Origin: Domibacillus sp.
GTDB lineage: Bacteria > Bacillota > Bacilli > Bacillales > Domibacillaceae
DNA: 8,774 bases
Direction: 5' to 3'
NCBI GenBank assembly: GCA_031177795.1
Contig: JAPSKG010000087.1
Coordinates: 1-8,774 of the forward strand
The notes beneath the pieces were generated by a model that saw only the letters and a list, made by a program, of their open reading frames with translations, was not told the DNA's origin and made no database searches. Every line of letters begins with the position of its first letter. Within the stretch, counting starts at the first letter, position 1. A program made the position numbers and the translations under genes. Positions 1 through 6,425 of this stretch are shown here, piece by piece.

Positions 1-173
1 CCAGCCCCTCCTGCGCTGCACACAATGGTGACCACCTCTGTCACCCGGCCTGACTTGCTGCATTGTTGCTTCTTTTATTGTTTACCTCAACTGGCGTTTT
101 TCTAAACTTTTTAAGCAGTAAATTTAATTTAAGAAAAAATTTATTAACCGGGCATTTACGAAAAGTGCTTTTT
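1..173. other. Left-edge intergenic DNA; possible leader of a leftward gene
   Basis: No gene can be supported here. The first 60 bases are clearly richer in GC than the AT-rich stretch after them. On the minus strand an AGGAGGGG motif (5-12) lies so close to the edge that a leftward gene could start just outside the window. Short open frames reach the left edge on both strands (minus from ATG at 63; plus from base 1 to a stop near 99), but neither has a ribosome binding site or recognisable protein. A 6-bp inverted repeat (GGTGAC 27-32, GTCACC 40-45) is nested inside a CAATG/CATTG pair (23-27, 61-65), so some RNA structure is possible. I could not match it to a known riboswitch or T-box. Confidence 0.3.
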
Positions 174-199
174 GTTTGAGGAAAAGCAAAACAGGTTAA
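174..199 (+). promoter_or_regulatory. Possible sigma-B-like promoter of the DCC protein gene
   Basis: GTTTGA (174-179) and GGTTAA (194-199) are separated by 14 bases. They match 5/6 and 4/6 of the general-stress sigma-B consensus (GTTTAA, GGGTAT). No convincing sigma-A pair was found upstream of this gene. The match is weak and the region is AT-rich, so this is only a candidate. Confidence 0.22.
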
Positions 200-250
200 A
201 GTAGTAAGAAGGCGATATAAAACCAGACTTTTGCCGAGGAGGTAATAGCT

Positions 251-643
251 ATGAGCGCAATTGTTTTATTTGATGGCGACTGCAATTTTTGCGATGCGAG
301 TGTTCAATTTATTATAAAACGGGATTCAAAAGGGTATTTTAACTATGCTTCTCTGCAAAGTGATGCAGGCCAAAAATTATTAAAAGAACATAATGTTCCG
401 GAAAATACGGATAGCTTTGTGCTTATTGAAGACGGAAAAGCTTATATCAAATCTTCTGCGGCCCTTCGGATTGCAAGAAATTTGGATGGCGCCTGGAAGT
501 TCCTGTATGCCCTGATTCTTGTTCCATCACCTCTCCGTAATGTTGTTTATGACTATATAGCTGCAAACCGTTATAAATGGTTTGGCAAAAAAGAAGACCA
601 TTGCATGCTGCCGTCGCCAGAAGTGCGCCAGCGATTTTTATAG
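251..643 (+). CDS. DCC family (DUF393) thiol-disulfide oxidoreductase-like protein, YuxK-like
   Basis: This 130-residue protein opens with the family signature: a hydrophobic strand, Asp8-Gly9-Asp10, then Cys11-x-x-Cys14 (the DxxCxxC 'DCC' motif) at the place of a thioredoxin-like active site. The C-terminus, with a Lys-Trp-Phe-Gly-Lys-Lys stretch (109-114), Cys118 and a closing Arg-Phe-Leu, also fits the family. Length is normal and no signal peptide is present, so it is probably cytoplasmic. A thiol-disulfide redox role is predicted from the CxxC motif, but substrates are not established for this family. The start is supported by AGGAGGT at 237-243, seven bases before ATG. It is monocistronic, ending at a hairpin terminator directly after the stop. 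It is not obviously linked to the metal genes to the right. Confidence 0.88.
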   Translation: MSAIVLFDGDCNFCDASVQFIIKRDSKGYFNYASLQSDAGQKLLKEHNVPENTDSFVLIEDGKAYIKSSAALRIARNLDGAWKFLYALILVPSPLRNVVYDYIAANRYKWFGKKEDHCMLPSPEVRQRFL

Positions 644-644
644 T

Positions 645-674
645 AAAAAGGAGCCGTTGCAGGCTCCTTTTTTT
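645..674. terminator. Bidirectional intrinsic terminator shared by convergent genes
   Basis: An 11-bp perfect stem (645-655 with 662-672) and a 6-base loop are followed by a T run on the + strand. On the minus strand the same stem ends in five Ts. It starts one base after the + strand DCC gene and overlaps the stop codon of the minus-strand HAD gene, so it can end transcription from both sides. Confidence 0.88.
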
Positions 675-1518
675 AGTAGAATGTTTTTTTCAAAAAGTGG
701 TACAATCCATCTTCTTTATAGGAATACCCGGTTACCTCATTTGCTTGTTTTTGAACAAACTCTGTTGCATTTTTCATGGCAACAGCATGGCCGGCAAGAG
801 CAAAAAGAGGCAAATCATTTTCTCCGTCGCCAATTGCTAAAATTTCGTTTTGTTTCAGTTCAAACTTTTCAAGCAGCAGATTAACGCCTGTTGCTTTAGA
901 AACTCCTTCCACTGTCACCTCCACATTGTGATGAGTAGACGAAGCCATTGTAAACGCAGTACGGTTTTTTATTTTTTCTAATGTTTGTTTCCACTGTTCC
1001 ATTGCTTTTTTTTCCCTGCTGAAAAAATAAATCTTGGCAATATTTTTTGTTTCCAGCTGCTCCCGCCAGTCAATTTTGCCTTGCACAGCAGCTTGCCGGG
1101 AAAGCCATTCGTTTTCTTCCACAGAAGACGGCTTGGGCTCTACAGGTGTTTCCATTATGTACGGTTGATCTTTTAATAAAGACATACGTGCTCCTTCATT
1201 TGGATGCACTTCATAATAAAGCTTTTCCGCACTTGCTTTTTCCACCAGTTCTTCCACAAGCTCCGGCGGCAAGGCGTGGCCGGCAATTTGCTTTTCGCCA
1301 ATAAACGCCGACATGCCATTGGCTGTTACCATGGCGTCTACTTGCAGTTCAGGAGGCAACACATCTTTTACTTCTTTTGCTGTTCTTCCTGTTGCAATAA
1401 AAATGAGCAGCCCTCTTTTTCGAAGCTCAAGCAAATAATCTTTCAGCGTTTCATTTACTGTGTTAAATTCGTTTAACGTGGTCCCATCTAAATCGAGTAC
1501 AATTGCTTTGTATGCCAT
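673..1518 (-). CDS. Cof-type HAD-IIB family sugar/nucleotide phosphatase
   Basis: A 281-residue soluble hydrolase with all four HAD motifs. Motif I is Asp9-Leu-Asp11-Gly-Thr (nucleophile and acid/base), motif II is the Thr43 of Ala-Thr-Gly-Arg, motif III is probably Lys208, and motif IV is Gly230-Asp-Gly-Glu-Asn-Asp235, which holds Mg2+. The region of about 85-200 between motifs II and III is the alpha/beta cap of the IIB (Cof) subclass, which typically acts on small phosphorylated metabolites such as sugar phosphates or flavin-related compounds. The exact substrate cannot be read from sequence. Length is typical for the class. Start: ATG preceded by GAGGTGG (1523-1529). It seems monocistronic, bounded upstream by the terminator at 1604-1643 and downstream by the shared terminator at 645-674. 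No clear promoter could be picked in the 85-base gap upstream. Confidence 0.9.
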   Translation of the reverse strand: MAYKAIVLDLDGTTLNEFNTVNETLKDYLLELRKRGLLIFIATGRTAKEVKDVLPPELQVDAMVTANGMSAFIGEKQIAGHALPPELVEELVEKASAEKLYYEVHPNEGARMSLLKDQPYIMETPVEPKPSSVEENEWLSRQAAVQGKIDWREQLETKNIAKIYFFSREKKAMEQWKQTLEKIKNRTAFTMASSTHHNVEVTVEGVSKATGVNLLLEKFELKQNEILAIGDGENDLPLFALAGHAVAMKNATEFVQKQANEVTGYSYKEDGLYHFLKKTFY

Positions 1519-1603
1519 TTTTCCACCTCAAAGTTAAATTCGGTTAATCCAATATTTCCTTGTTTATCTCTTTATTTTAAGCAACGTAGTTTAGCTTAAC
1601 AGG

Positions 1604-1643
1604 AAAAAGCATCGGCAGAAACATTATTGCTTCTGCCGATGCT
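1604..1643 (-). terminator. Intrinsic terminator of the esterase/DUF operon
   Basis: A 13-bp perfect stem (1608-1620 with 1631-1643) with a 10-base loop. On the minus strand it is followed by five Ts (complement of 1604-1608). It lies 12 bases beyond the stop codon of the 127-residue gene. The + strand side has no T tract, so it works in the leftward direction only. Confidence 0.85.
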
Positions 1644-1655
1644 GCAGCTTTGCTT

Positions 1656-2039
1656 TTATTCAGCTGTTACTTCTGTATGAAGCGCTTTAAAAAATTCGCC
1701 AATGTACCGGTAACTGTTTCCAAAATCCCCTAGAAATCCTTCTTTCACACAATATACATCAATAGCAGAACGCATGGGGGTTAATTTATAAATGGTAATA
1801 ACCATTGCATATTCAGCTGCGGCCTGCTTTTTTTCCAGCATTATTTCCCCCCGCCCTACATCTTCATTTACAAGCGTCCATCCTGGAAGTTTGTTTGTTT
1901 GCATCACGGTTTTAATGCTATTAATCATTGCTTCCCGGCTTTTCTGATAATAGCGGGTTTTTAATTCGGGCATTTTTGGATTTTCACTTGTTTCTTCATG
2001 TTTTCTCCATACACCTGTTATGATTCGTAATGTTGACAT
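1656..2039 (-). CDS. Conserved hypothetical protein of Bacillaceae type
   Basis: I do not recognise a characterised family with confidence. The product is a 127-residue soluble protein without signal peptide or membrane segment. It looks like a small alpha+beta protein: a helical stretch around 31-48, strands around 52-72 and 78-88, and an aromatic C-terminal helix near 108-121 containing Tyr-Arg-Tyr-Ile-Gly-Glu-Phe-Phe. I recall similar short proteins annotated only as 'cytosolic protein' in Bacillus genomes, but could not check this. It has a strong ribosome binding site (AGGAGG, 2044-2049). It starts 48 bases after the esterase stop, with no terminator between, and a terminator follows it. 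It is therefore probably the second gene of that operon. Confidence 0.75.
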   Translation of the reverse strand: MSTLRIITGVWRKHEETSENPKMPELKTRYYQKSREAMINSIKTVMQTNKLPGWTLVNEDVGRGEIMLEKKQAAAEYAMVITIYKLTPMRSAIDVYCVKEGFLGDFGNSYRYIGEFFKALHTEVTAE

Positions 2040-2087
2040 AGTTCCTCCTGCATCAAATATCGTATTTTCCAGACTAAAATTACCTTC

Positions 2088-2858
2088 TTACTTTTTTAAA
2101 GGCAGCCAACTTAAAACATCCTGTATCGCTCGGTCCCAATATCCCCATTCATGTTCGCCCGAACCAAAATTTGCTGTTAAAGGATAGCCGATTTTCTTGC
2201 ATGCTTTTTGAAAACGAAGGTTATCCTCGTATAAAAAATCTTCTGTCCCGCAGCATTGATATAAATCCGGCAGTTGTTTATCGTGCTGAATCTTTTCCAG
2301 AAGCGCAAATAAGTCATGCTCAGTGCCCGCAATCCCGTCTTCTCCAAAAACCAGCTTGAAAAGCTCTTTTCGTTCAGGGCGATTAGCAATGCTGGAAATG
2401 TCAACAGCCCCGGATAAGCTGGCTGCTGCCTTGAATTGATTTGGCCGGCTTAGCGCCCACTTAAAAGCGCCATATCCTCCCATAGAAAGCCCGGCAACAA
2501 AATTGTCTTCCCGTTCCGCTGACAAATGAAAAAAAGACCGGGCAACCACAGGAAGCTCTTCCGCTAAAAAAGTCCAGTACCTGTTTCCATATTTCATATC
2601 GGTATAAAAGCTGCGGTCAACCTGGGGCATCACAACAGCTAAACCGAGAGGCGCTACATATCGTTCGATTGATGTGCGCCGCGTCCAAATTGTATTGTCG
2701 TCGCTTAGTCCGTGAAGCAAATAAAGCGTTTGATGTTTATCCGTTGTTTTTTTGTTTTGCATGCCAATTTGGGAAACGGTTTGCTCCGGGAGAATAACCG
2801 TCATCGACGTGCTTAAGCATAAAGCATTTGAGTAAAATTGACACTGAATTAAAGCCAT
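2088..2858 (-). CDS. Alpha/beta-hydrolase esterase, EstA/tributyrin esterase (esterase D) family
   Basis: A 256-residue cytoplasmic serine hydrolase predicted to cleave short-chain acyl or phenolic esters, related to tributyrin esterase EstA and S-formylglutathione hydrolase. The nucleophile elbow Gly-Leu-Ser125-Met-Gly-Gly is present. His49-Gly after a hydrophobic strand fits the oxyanion-hole region. Asp207 (Gly-Thr-Glu-Asp) and His236 (Gly-Glu-His-Glu-Trp) complete the triad. The start at 2858 is preferred over the in-frame ATG at 2867. The only Shine-Dalgarno-like motif, AAAGG (2868-2872), directly abuts the upstream ATG but is nine bases before the downstream one, and the shorter N-terminus (Met-Ala-Leu-Ile-Gln-Cys) fits the family as I know it. 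It is the first gene of an operon with the 127-residue protein. The natural substrate is unknown. Confidence 0.88.
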   Translation of the reverse strand: MALIQCQFYSNALCLSTSMTVILPEQTVSQIGMQNKKTTDKHQTLYLLHGLSDDNTIWTRRTSIERYVAPLGLAVVMPQVDRSFYTDMKYGNRYWTFLAEELPVVARSFFHLSAEREDNFVAGLSMGGYGAFKWALSRPNQFKAAASLSGAVDISSIANRPERKELFKLVFGEDGIAGTEHDLFALLEKIQHDKQLPDLYQCCGTEDFLYEDNLRFQKACKKIGYPLTANFGSGEHEWGYWDRAIQDVLSWLPLKK

Positions 2859-2907
2859 TTTATTCATCCTTTGCCAACGGAATTGTTCGTGAATTCAGAT
2901 TATTGTT

Positions 2908-2936
2908 ATTGTATCATTTTCCAGCTTAAATTCGAA
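2908..2936 (-). promoter_or_regulatory. Probable sigma-A promoter of the esterase operon (extended -10)
   Basis: On the minus strand an extended -10, TGaTACAAT, occupies 2908-2916 and its hexamer is 5/6 consensus. The -35 (TTCGAA, 2931-2936, 17-base spacer) is weak, as is common with extended -10 elements. It lies about 50 bases upstream of the esterase start, between that gene and the copA terminator. Confidence 0.5.
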
Positions 2937-2951
2937 ATACCGTTTTCAAAC

Positions 2952-2987
2952 AAAAAAGGAACCCAAAAAATTTTTTGGGTTTCTTTT
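2952..2987 (-). terminator. Intrinsic terminator downstream of copA
   Basis: Complementary arms at 2952-2970 and 2971-2987, built around a perfect AACCCA6/T6GGGTT-type palindrome. The central A/T run would form the loop, and an extended A/T-rich lower stem supplies a T run on the minus strand. It lies about 60 bases past the copA stop and separates the copper locus from the esterase operon. It is nearly symmetric, so it could also work rightwards. Confidence 0.8.
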
Positions 2988-3045
2988 CTGCCATGAAGCT
3001 TTTTTATGTTCTATTTTTCAAACTACATCCAGCTTGTGTGCCCTG

Positions 3046-5466
3046 TTATTTTTGCAGCTTCACTTTTTGAAGCCGCAGCGCATTTAATACAACGGAAACG
3101 GAGCTGAACGCCATGGCGGCTCCTGCAAGCCAGGGTGCTAAAAACCCTAAAGCAGCAATAGGAATACCCAGTGTATTGTAGCCAAATGCCCAAAACAAGT
3201 TTTGTTTTACATTGCGGATTGTCAGCTTGCTCATGAAAATCGCATCGGCAATACTGTTCAAGTCTCCGCGGATAAGTGTAATATCTGCTGCTTCAAGAGC
3301 TACGTCGGTTCCAGTGCCGATAGCCATCCCAATATTGGCTGTGGCTAACGCAGGTGCATCGTTAATGCCATCTCCTACCATAGCAACTTGCTTGCCTTGA
3401 TTCTGGAGTTTTTTTACTTCCTCTGCTTTTCCTTCCGGCAGCACTTCTGCAAAAACGTGTTCAATGCCGACTTGCCTTGCAATTGTTTCAGCTGTTTGTT
3501 TATTGTCGCCGGTAATCATTATTACTTGAAGCCCCATTTGTTTTAAGCGGGCAACCGCTTCTTTAGAAGTGTCTTTTATTGTATCGGCTACTGCAACCAC
3601 GCCTGCATACTGTTCATCGATTGCCACCAGCACAGCTGTTTTTCCTGTTTGCTCAAGTTTTTCCATTACCCGGTCTGCGTTAAAAGTATTTATATGATGC
3701 TGCTTCATTAAACTGCGTGTTCCAATAAGCACCTTTTTGCCCTCAACCATCACTTCAATGCCATGGCCCGGAATAGCTTTAAACAAAGAAGCTTCTTTTA
3801 ATGAAATTCCTCTTTCTTGAATGCCTTTTACAATTGCTTTAGCCAGCGGATGTTCTGACTGTTTTTCTGCTGCTCCAACAAACGCGAGAAACGCTTTTTC
3901 ATCCATGTTGTTCACAATCACGTCTGTTAATACAGGCTTCCCATTTGTTACTGTTCCTGTTTTATCCAAAACAATTGTATCAAGGCGCTGTGCCGTTTCC
4001 AGGTGTTCTCCGCCTTTAAACAAAATACCGTACTCGGCAGCACGGCCAGATCCGGCCATTATCGAAGTCGGTGTCGCCAGCCCAAGCGCACATGGGCAGG
4101 CAATGACTAATACAGCAATTAGTTTTTCAAGCGCTTCTGGAAAATTGCCCGGTTCAATTAACAAAAACCAAATGAAAAACGTGAGAAACGCCACCCCTAC
4201 TACAATTGGAACAAAAACACCGGAAATTTGATCTGCCAGTCTTTGAATCGGCGCTTTCGAACCTTGTGCTTCTTCAACTACTTTAATAATGTGAGCGAGC
4301 GCCGTGTCACGGCCAACTTTTACCGCTTTTATTTTCATAAAGCCGTTTGTGTTAATGGTAGCGCCAATAACTTCATCACCTTTGTTTTTGTCAACAGGAA
4401 GGCTTTCACCTGTTAACATTGATTCATCAACTGCCGAATGGCCTTCTATCACAATTCCATCAACAGGCACTTTTTCTCCCGGCTTTACATAAACAATATC
4501 CCCTGAAGCAACTTCTTCCAAAGGAACTTCCATTTCTACTCCGCCACGTTCAACAACTGCCGTTTTTGCCTGGAGGCCCATCAGTTTTTTTATTGCTTCA
4601 GATGACCGTCCTTTTGCTTTTGCTTCAAACAGCTTGCCTAACAAAATAAGCGTGATTAAAATAGCGCTTGTTTCATAGTAAAGCTCTGCTGAATGGCCCT
4701 CGTGCCCGATCGACTGAAACGATAAGTATAAACTGTAAAAATAAGCAGCAGAAGTGCCGAGTGCTACAAGCACATCCATGTTTGCACTTTTATTTTTCAG
4801 TGCTTTATAGGCACCAATGTAAAACTGCTTGCCAACCAGAAATTGCACGGGCGTTGCGAGTGCCAGCTGTACCCACGGATTCATAAATGCTTCCGGTACG
4901 TATAAGCCTGAGGTAAATGTAAAATGGCCAACCATTGCCCACAAAAGCGGCAGTGACAAAATTGCGGAAAAAACAAATTTATTTGTTTGCTTTTGAACCT
5001 CTTTTTGTCTGTGGTCTATGCTTTCTTGTTCATTGTCTTTTTTTAATGCAGCATTGTAGCCAAGTGATTCCACTTTTTTTATGATTTCCTCATCGGTCAC
5101 CGAAGATGGGTTGTATTCCACCGTGGCCCGTTCTAACGTCAAGTTTACATTCGCTTTTGTAACGCCACCCAGTTTATTTAAGCCTTTTTCAATTCTTGTA
5201 GCGCATGCTGCACACGTCATACCTGAAATAGAAAACTCGCTTTTTTCCATTACTACATCGTATCCAAGATCGTTGATTTTTTTTTGAATGGCTTCTTCGC
5301 TTATTTGATCTGAATTATACAGAACCCGGGATTTTTCCAGCGCCAGATTAACAGTAGCTTTTTCAACACCCTCCAGTTTATTTAGCCCTTTTTCAATCCG
5401 GACGGCACAAGCTGCACATGTCATGCCTGAAATTTTCAAGCTTGTTTCCTTTATGCGATTTTCCAA
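3046..5466 (-). CDS. copA: Cu(I)-exporting P1B-type ATPase CopA
   Basis: An 806-residue inner-membrane pump using ATP to expel Cu(I). In order: two N-terminal heavy-metal-associated domains (Cys17-x-x-Cys20 and Cys85-x-x-Cys88); four membrane segments between about 162 and 281; the actuator domain with Thr352-Gly-Glu354; TM5-TM6 with the transport motif Cys457-Pro-Cys459; phosphorylation site Asp501-Lys-Thr-Gly-Thr; the nucleotide-domain His539-Pro; Gly698-Asp-Gly-Ile-Asn-Asp703; and TM7-TM8 with Tyr763-Asn764 and Met785-x-x-Ser-Ser789. The last two motifs mark Cu(I)/Ag(I) specificity (P1B-1). Length is normal and the gene is intact. The start is TTG (5464-5466), supported by GGAGGG at 5473-5478. 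The next Met (residue 15) lies inside the first metal motif, so TTG is needed. It is third in csoR-copZ-copA, with its own CsoR-type operator directly upstream. Confidence 0.97.
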   Translation of the reverse strand: MENRIKETSLKISGMTCAACAVRIEKGLNKLEGVEKATVNLALEKSRVLYNSDQISEEAIQKKINDLGYDVVMEKSEFSISGMTCAACATRIEKGLNKLGGVTKANVNLTLERATVEYNPSSVTDEEIIKKVESLGYNAALKKDNEQESIDHRQKEVQKQTNKFVFSAILSLPLLWAMVGHFTFTSGLYVPEAFMNPWVQLALATPVQFLVGKQFYIGAYKALKNKSANMDVLVALGTSAAYFYSLYLSFQSIGHEGHSAELYYETSAILITLILLGKLFEAKAKGRSSEAIKKLMGLQAKTAVVERGGVEMEVPLEEVASGDIVYVKPGEKVPVDGIVIEGHSAVDESMLTGESLPVDKNKGDEVIGATINTNGFMKIKAVKVGRDTALAHIIKVVEEAQGSKAPIQRLADQISGVFVPIVVGVAFLTFFIWFLLIEPGNFPEALEKLIAVLVIACPCALGLATPTSIMAGSGRAAEYGILFKGGEHLETAQRLDTIVLDKTGTVTNGKPVLTDVIVNNMDEKAFLAFVGAAEKQSEHPLAKAIVKGIQERGISLKEASLFKAIPGHGIEVMVEGKKVLIGTRSLMKQHHINTFNADRVMEKLEQTGKTAVLVAIDEQYAGVVAVADTIKDTSKEAVARLKQMGLQVIMITGDNKQTAETIARQVGIEHVFAEVLPEGKAEEVKKLQNQGKQVAMVGDGINDAPALATANIGMAIGTGTDVALEAADITLIRGDLNSIADAIFMSKLTIRNVKQNLFWAFGYNTLGIPIAALGFLAPWLAGAAMAFSSVSVVLNALRLQKVKLQK
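5171..5433 (-). repeat. Duplicated metal-binding-domain sequence inside copA
   Basis: The stretches 5171-5229 and 5375-5433 are 204 bases (68 codons) apart and, by my hand alignment, identical at 47 of 59 positions. They encode the Gly-Met-Thr-Cys-Ala-Ala-Cys loops and following helices of the two metal-binding domains. Two such domains are common in Bacillus CopA, and nucleotide-level similarity this high suggests a fairly recent duplication or conversion between the copies. Confidence 0.75.
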
Positions 5467-5480
5467 CGCTATCCCTCCAT

Positions 5481-5495
5481 TACCCTCTAGGGGTA
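5481..5495 (-). promoter_or_regulatory. CsoR-type operator (copA-proximal)
   Basis: TACCCTCTAGGGGTA (+ strand) is a near-perfect dyad of TACCC and GGGTA halves, the pattern known for CsoR operators in Bacillus and Listeria. It lies between copZ and copA, 14 bases from the GTT-flanked TTG start of copA. On the minus strand it directly follows a run of TA (5492-5502) that could act as a -10 box; no good -35 is visible. Placed here, CsoR binding should repress a copA-proximal promoter or block read-through until Cu(I) releases it. Confidence 0.72.
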
Positions 5496-5507
5496 TATAT
5501 ATGGTCG

Positions 5508-5536
5508 AAAGAAACGCGCTGCATAAACCAGCACGT
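5508..5536 (-). terminator. Weak terminator-like hairpin between copZ and copA
   Basis: On the minus strand an 8-bp stem containing one G-U pair (5529-5536 with 5514-5521) and a 7-base loop are followed by TTTCTTT (complement of 5508-5514). It begins 9 bases past the copZ stop. It could partly end csoR-copZ transcripts and so give more CopZ than CopA, or stabilise the copZ 3' end. The tail is interrupted, so full termination is doubtful. Confidence 0.45.
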
Positions 5537-5544
5537 CTAACTTA

Positions 5545-5754
5545 TTATTCCGTAACGTCATATCCTTGATCATCAATGGTTTCTTTGATTTTTTCAAGGG
5601 AAACTTGTGCGTTGTCGTACTCAACATCTACTTTATTTTCTTGTAAATGCACTTTCACCGAATTAACACCTGCAAGTTCTCCCACGCTGCCTTCAATCGC
5701 TTTTACACAGTGTCCGCATGACATTCCTTGCACGTTTAACGTTTTTTGCTCCAT
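5545..5754 (-). CDS. copZ: Copper chaperone CopZ
   Basis: A 69-residue single heavy-metal-associated domain protein of ferredoxin-like fold. Gly10-Met-Ser-Cys13-Gly-His-Cys16 is the Cu(I)-binding loop. The Cys-Gly-His-Cys form is typical of Bacillus CopZ and differs from the Cys-Ala-Ala-Cys loops of CopA. It is cytoplasmic and is expected to hand Cu(I) to the N-terminal domains of CopA and buffer free copper. Length is standard for the family. The start ATG follows a purine-rich stretch holding AAAGGA and GAGGAG. It sits 25 bases after csoR, clearly in the same transcript, and 78 bases before copA, from which a hairpin and an operator separate it. Confidence 0.96.
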   Translation of the reverse strand: MEQKTLNVQGMSCGHCVKAIEGSVGELAGVNSVKVHLQENKVDVEYDNAQVSLEKIKETIDDQGYDVTE

Positions 5755-5779
5755 TTCTCCTCTTCCTTTCCAGTTTTTA

Positions 5780-6112
5780 TTATTTTTTCATTAATCGCTG
5801 AATTGTAACTAACAGTTCATCTACAACTTCATGATCGCCTTCTTGAATACGTTCCACAACACAACTTTTCATATGTCCTTCAAGCAGCAGTTTTGCAACG
5901 CTGTTTAACGCTGCTTGTGTAGCAGAAATTTGTGTAATAACATCATCACAGTAAACATCTTTTTCAATTAGCCCTTTAATTCCACGAACCTGGCCTTCTA
6001 TCCGGTTAAGCCGGGTAACCAGGCTTTTCTTTGTATTTTCTGAATGATGGCTTTTTCTGTTAGAGTTTCCCTCATGTTGCATACTACAAGCCTGAGAGTC
6101 GAATTCTTCCAT
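5780..6112 (-). CDS. csoR: Copper-sensing transcriptional repressor CsoR
   Basis: A 110-residue all-helical repressor of the CsoR/RcnR (DUF156) family. Cys55, His80 and Cys84 form the Cu(I) triad with the exact spacing of known CsoR proteins (25 and 4 residues). The DNA-binding face has Arg34-Leu-Asn-Arg-Ile-Glu-Gly-Gln-Val-Arg43. Cu(I) binding is known to release CsoR from its operators. The first 29 residues are polar and hold Cys9, His13, His22 and His23, a His-bearing tail outside the core. The start at 6112 is chosen over the in-frame ATG at 6130. AAGGAGGTGG (6117-6126) lies between them and is correctly spaced only for 6112; the longer reading would translate the ribosome binding site as Gly-Gly-Gly. 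It is first in the csoR-copZ-copA unit and probably autoregulated. Confidence 0.95.
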   Translation of the reverse strand: MEEFDSQACSMQHEGNSNRKSHHSENTKKSLVTRLNRIEGQVRGIKGLIEKDVYCDDVITQISATQAALNSVAKLLLEGHMKSCVVERIQEGDHEVVDELLVTIQRLMKK

Positions 6113-6132
6113 CCTGCCACCTCCTTGCATTC

Positions 6133-6162
6133 ATATTACTATACCCCCCTATTGTATGTAAA
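6133..6162 (-). promoter_or_regulatory. csoR promoter with embedded CsoR-type operator
   Basis: On the minus strand TTTACA (6157-6162, 5/6 of the -35) and TAATAT (6133-6138, 4/6 of the -10) are 18 bases apart. The spacer holds a C6/G6 tract framed by ATAC (6141-6144) and GTAT (6154-6157), a degenerate version of the TACCC...GGGTA CsoR site. An operator between -35 and -10 is the arrangement known from Bacillus copZA. This -10 would start RNA near 6126, right at the ribosome binding site, giving a very short leader. TACAAT (6151-6156) is an alternative -10 with a poor -35. Confidence 0.6.
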
Positions 6163-6357
6163 GTTCTTTGTTTATGTTCTTTTTTATTTTATCTTGCTTG
6201 TTTTTTAACCAAATCAACAAACAGAATGAATTGCCGTGTACCGTATTTTGATTTTTTTCTTGTTTTTTTATACCCGCTTTTTGTTTAATAGAAAACTTTG
6301 CTTTAAAACACAAGTTCTTTCAATGGCTTTTTCCAATGCCGGCCGTCTGCTGCTTCG

Positions 6358-6380
6358 TATATACCCCTTAACCCTCCATA
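6358..6380 (+). promoter_or_regulatory. CsoR-half-site-like element shared with the copA operator
   Basis: TATATACCCCT (6358-6368) is identical over 11 bases to the minus-strand sequence at the copA operator, where it spans the TA run and the first operator half. Here the second half is AACCCTCC and not AGAGGGTA, so the dyad is lost. Distant halves ATACC (6361-6365) and GGTAT (6393-6397) are inverted. It lies about 110 bases before the Cys-rich peptide gene and could be a decayed or half-strength copper-responsive site. Confidence 0.3.
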
Positions 6381-6396
6381 AACAAAAAAGCTGGTA

Positions 6397-6425
6397 TGGA
6401 CCATGCATTAATTTTCGTTTAAATT
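6397..6425 (+). promoter_or_regulatory. Candidate promoter of the Cys-rich peptide gene
   Basis: TGGACC (6397-6402) and TAAATT (6420-6425) are 17 bases apart and match 4/6 at each sigma-A hexamer. RNA would start near 6432, leaving a leader of roughly 45 bases. The AT-rich context makes chance matches likely. Confidence 0.28.

Noticed and set aside
577..884. Two overlapping + strand frames across the DCC gene end and the HAD gene
   Set aside because: They run through the bidirectional terminator and overlap two well-supported genes; no ribosome binding sites.
3821..4231. + strand 136-codon open frame opposite copA
   Set aside because: It is a shadow of the strongly conserved copA coding sequence; its Ser/Thr/Pro-rich product has no features of its own.
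5514..5536. Riboswitch upstream of copA
   Set aside because: Only one short hairpin is present in an 80-base gap, too small for known aptamers, and the CsoR dyad explains copper control.
6303..6404. Minus-strand 33-codon open frame in the spacer, ending Pro-Leu-Lys-Glu-Leu-Val-Phe
   Set aside because: Its second half looks protein-like, but there is no ribosome binding site before the ATG and no known family comes to mind. A remnant gene is possible but not supported.
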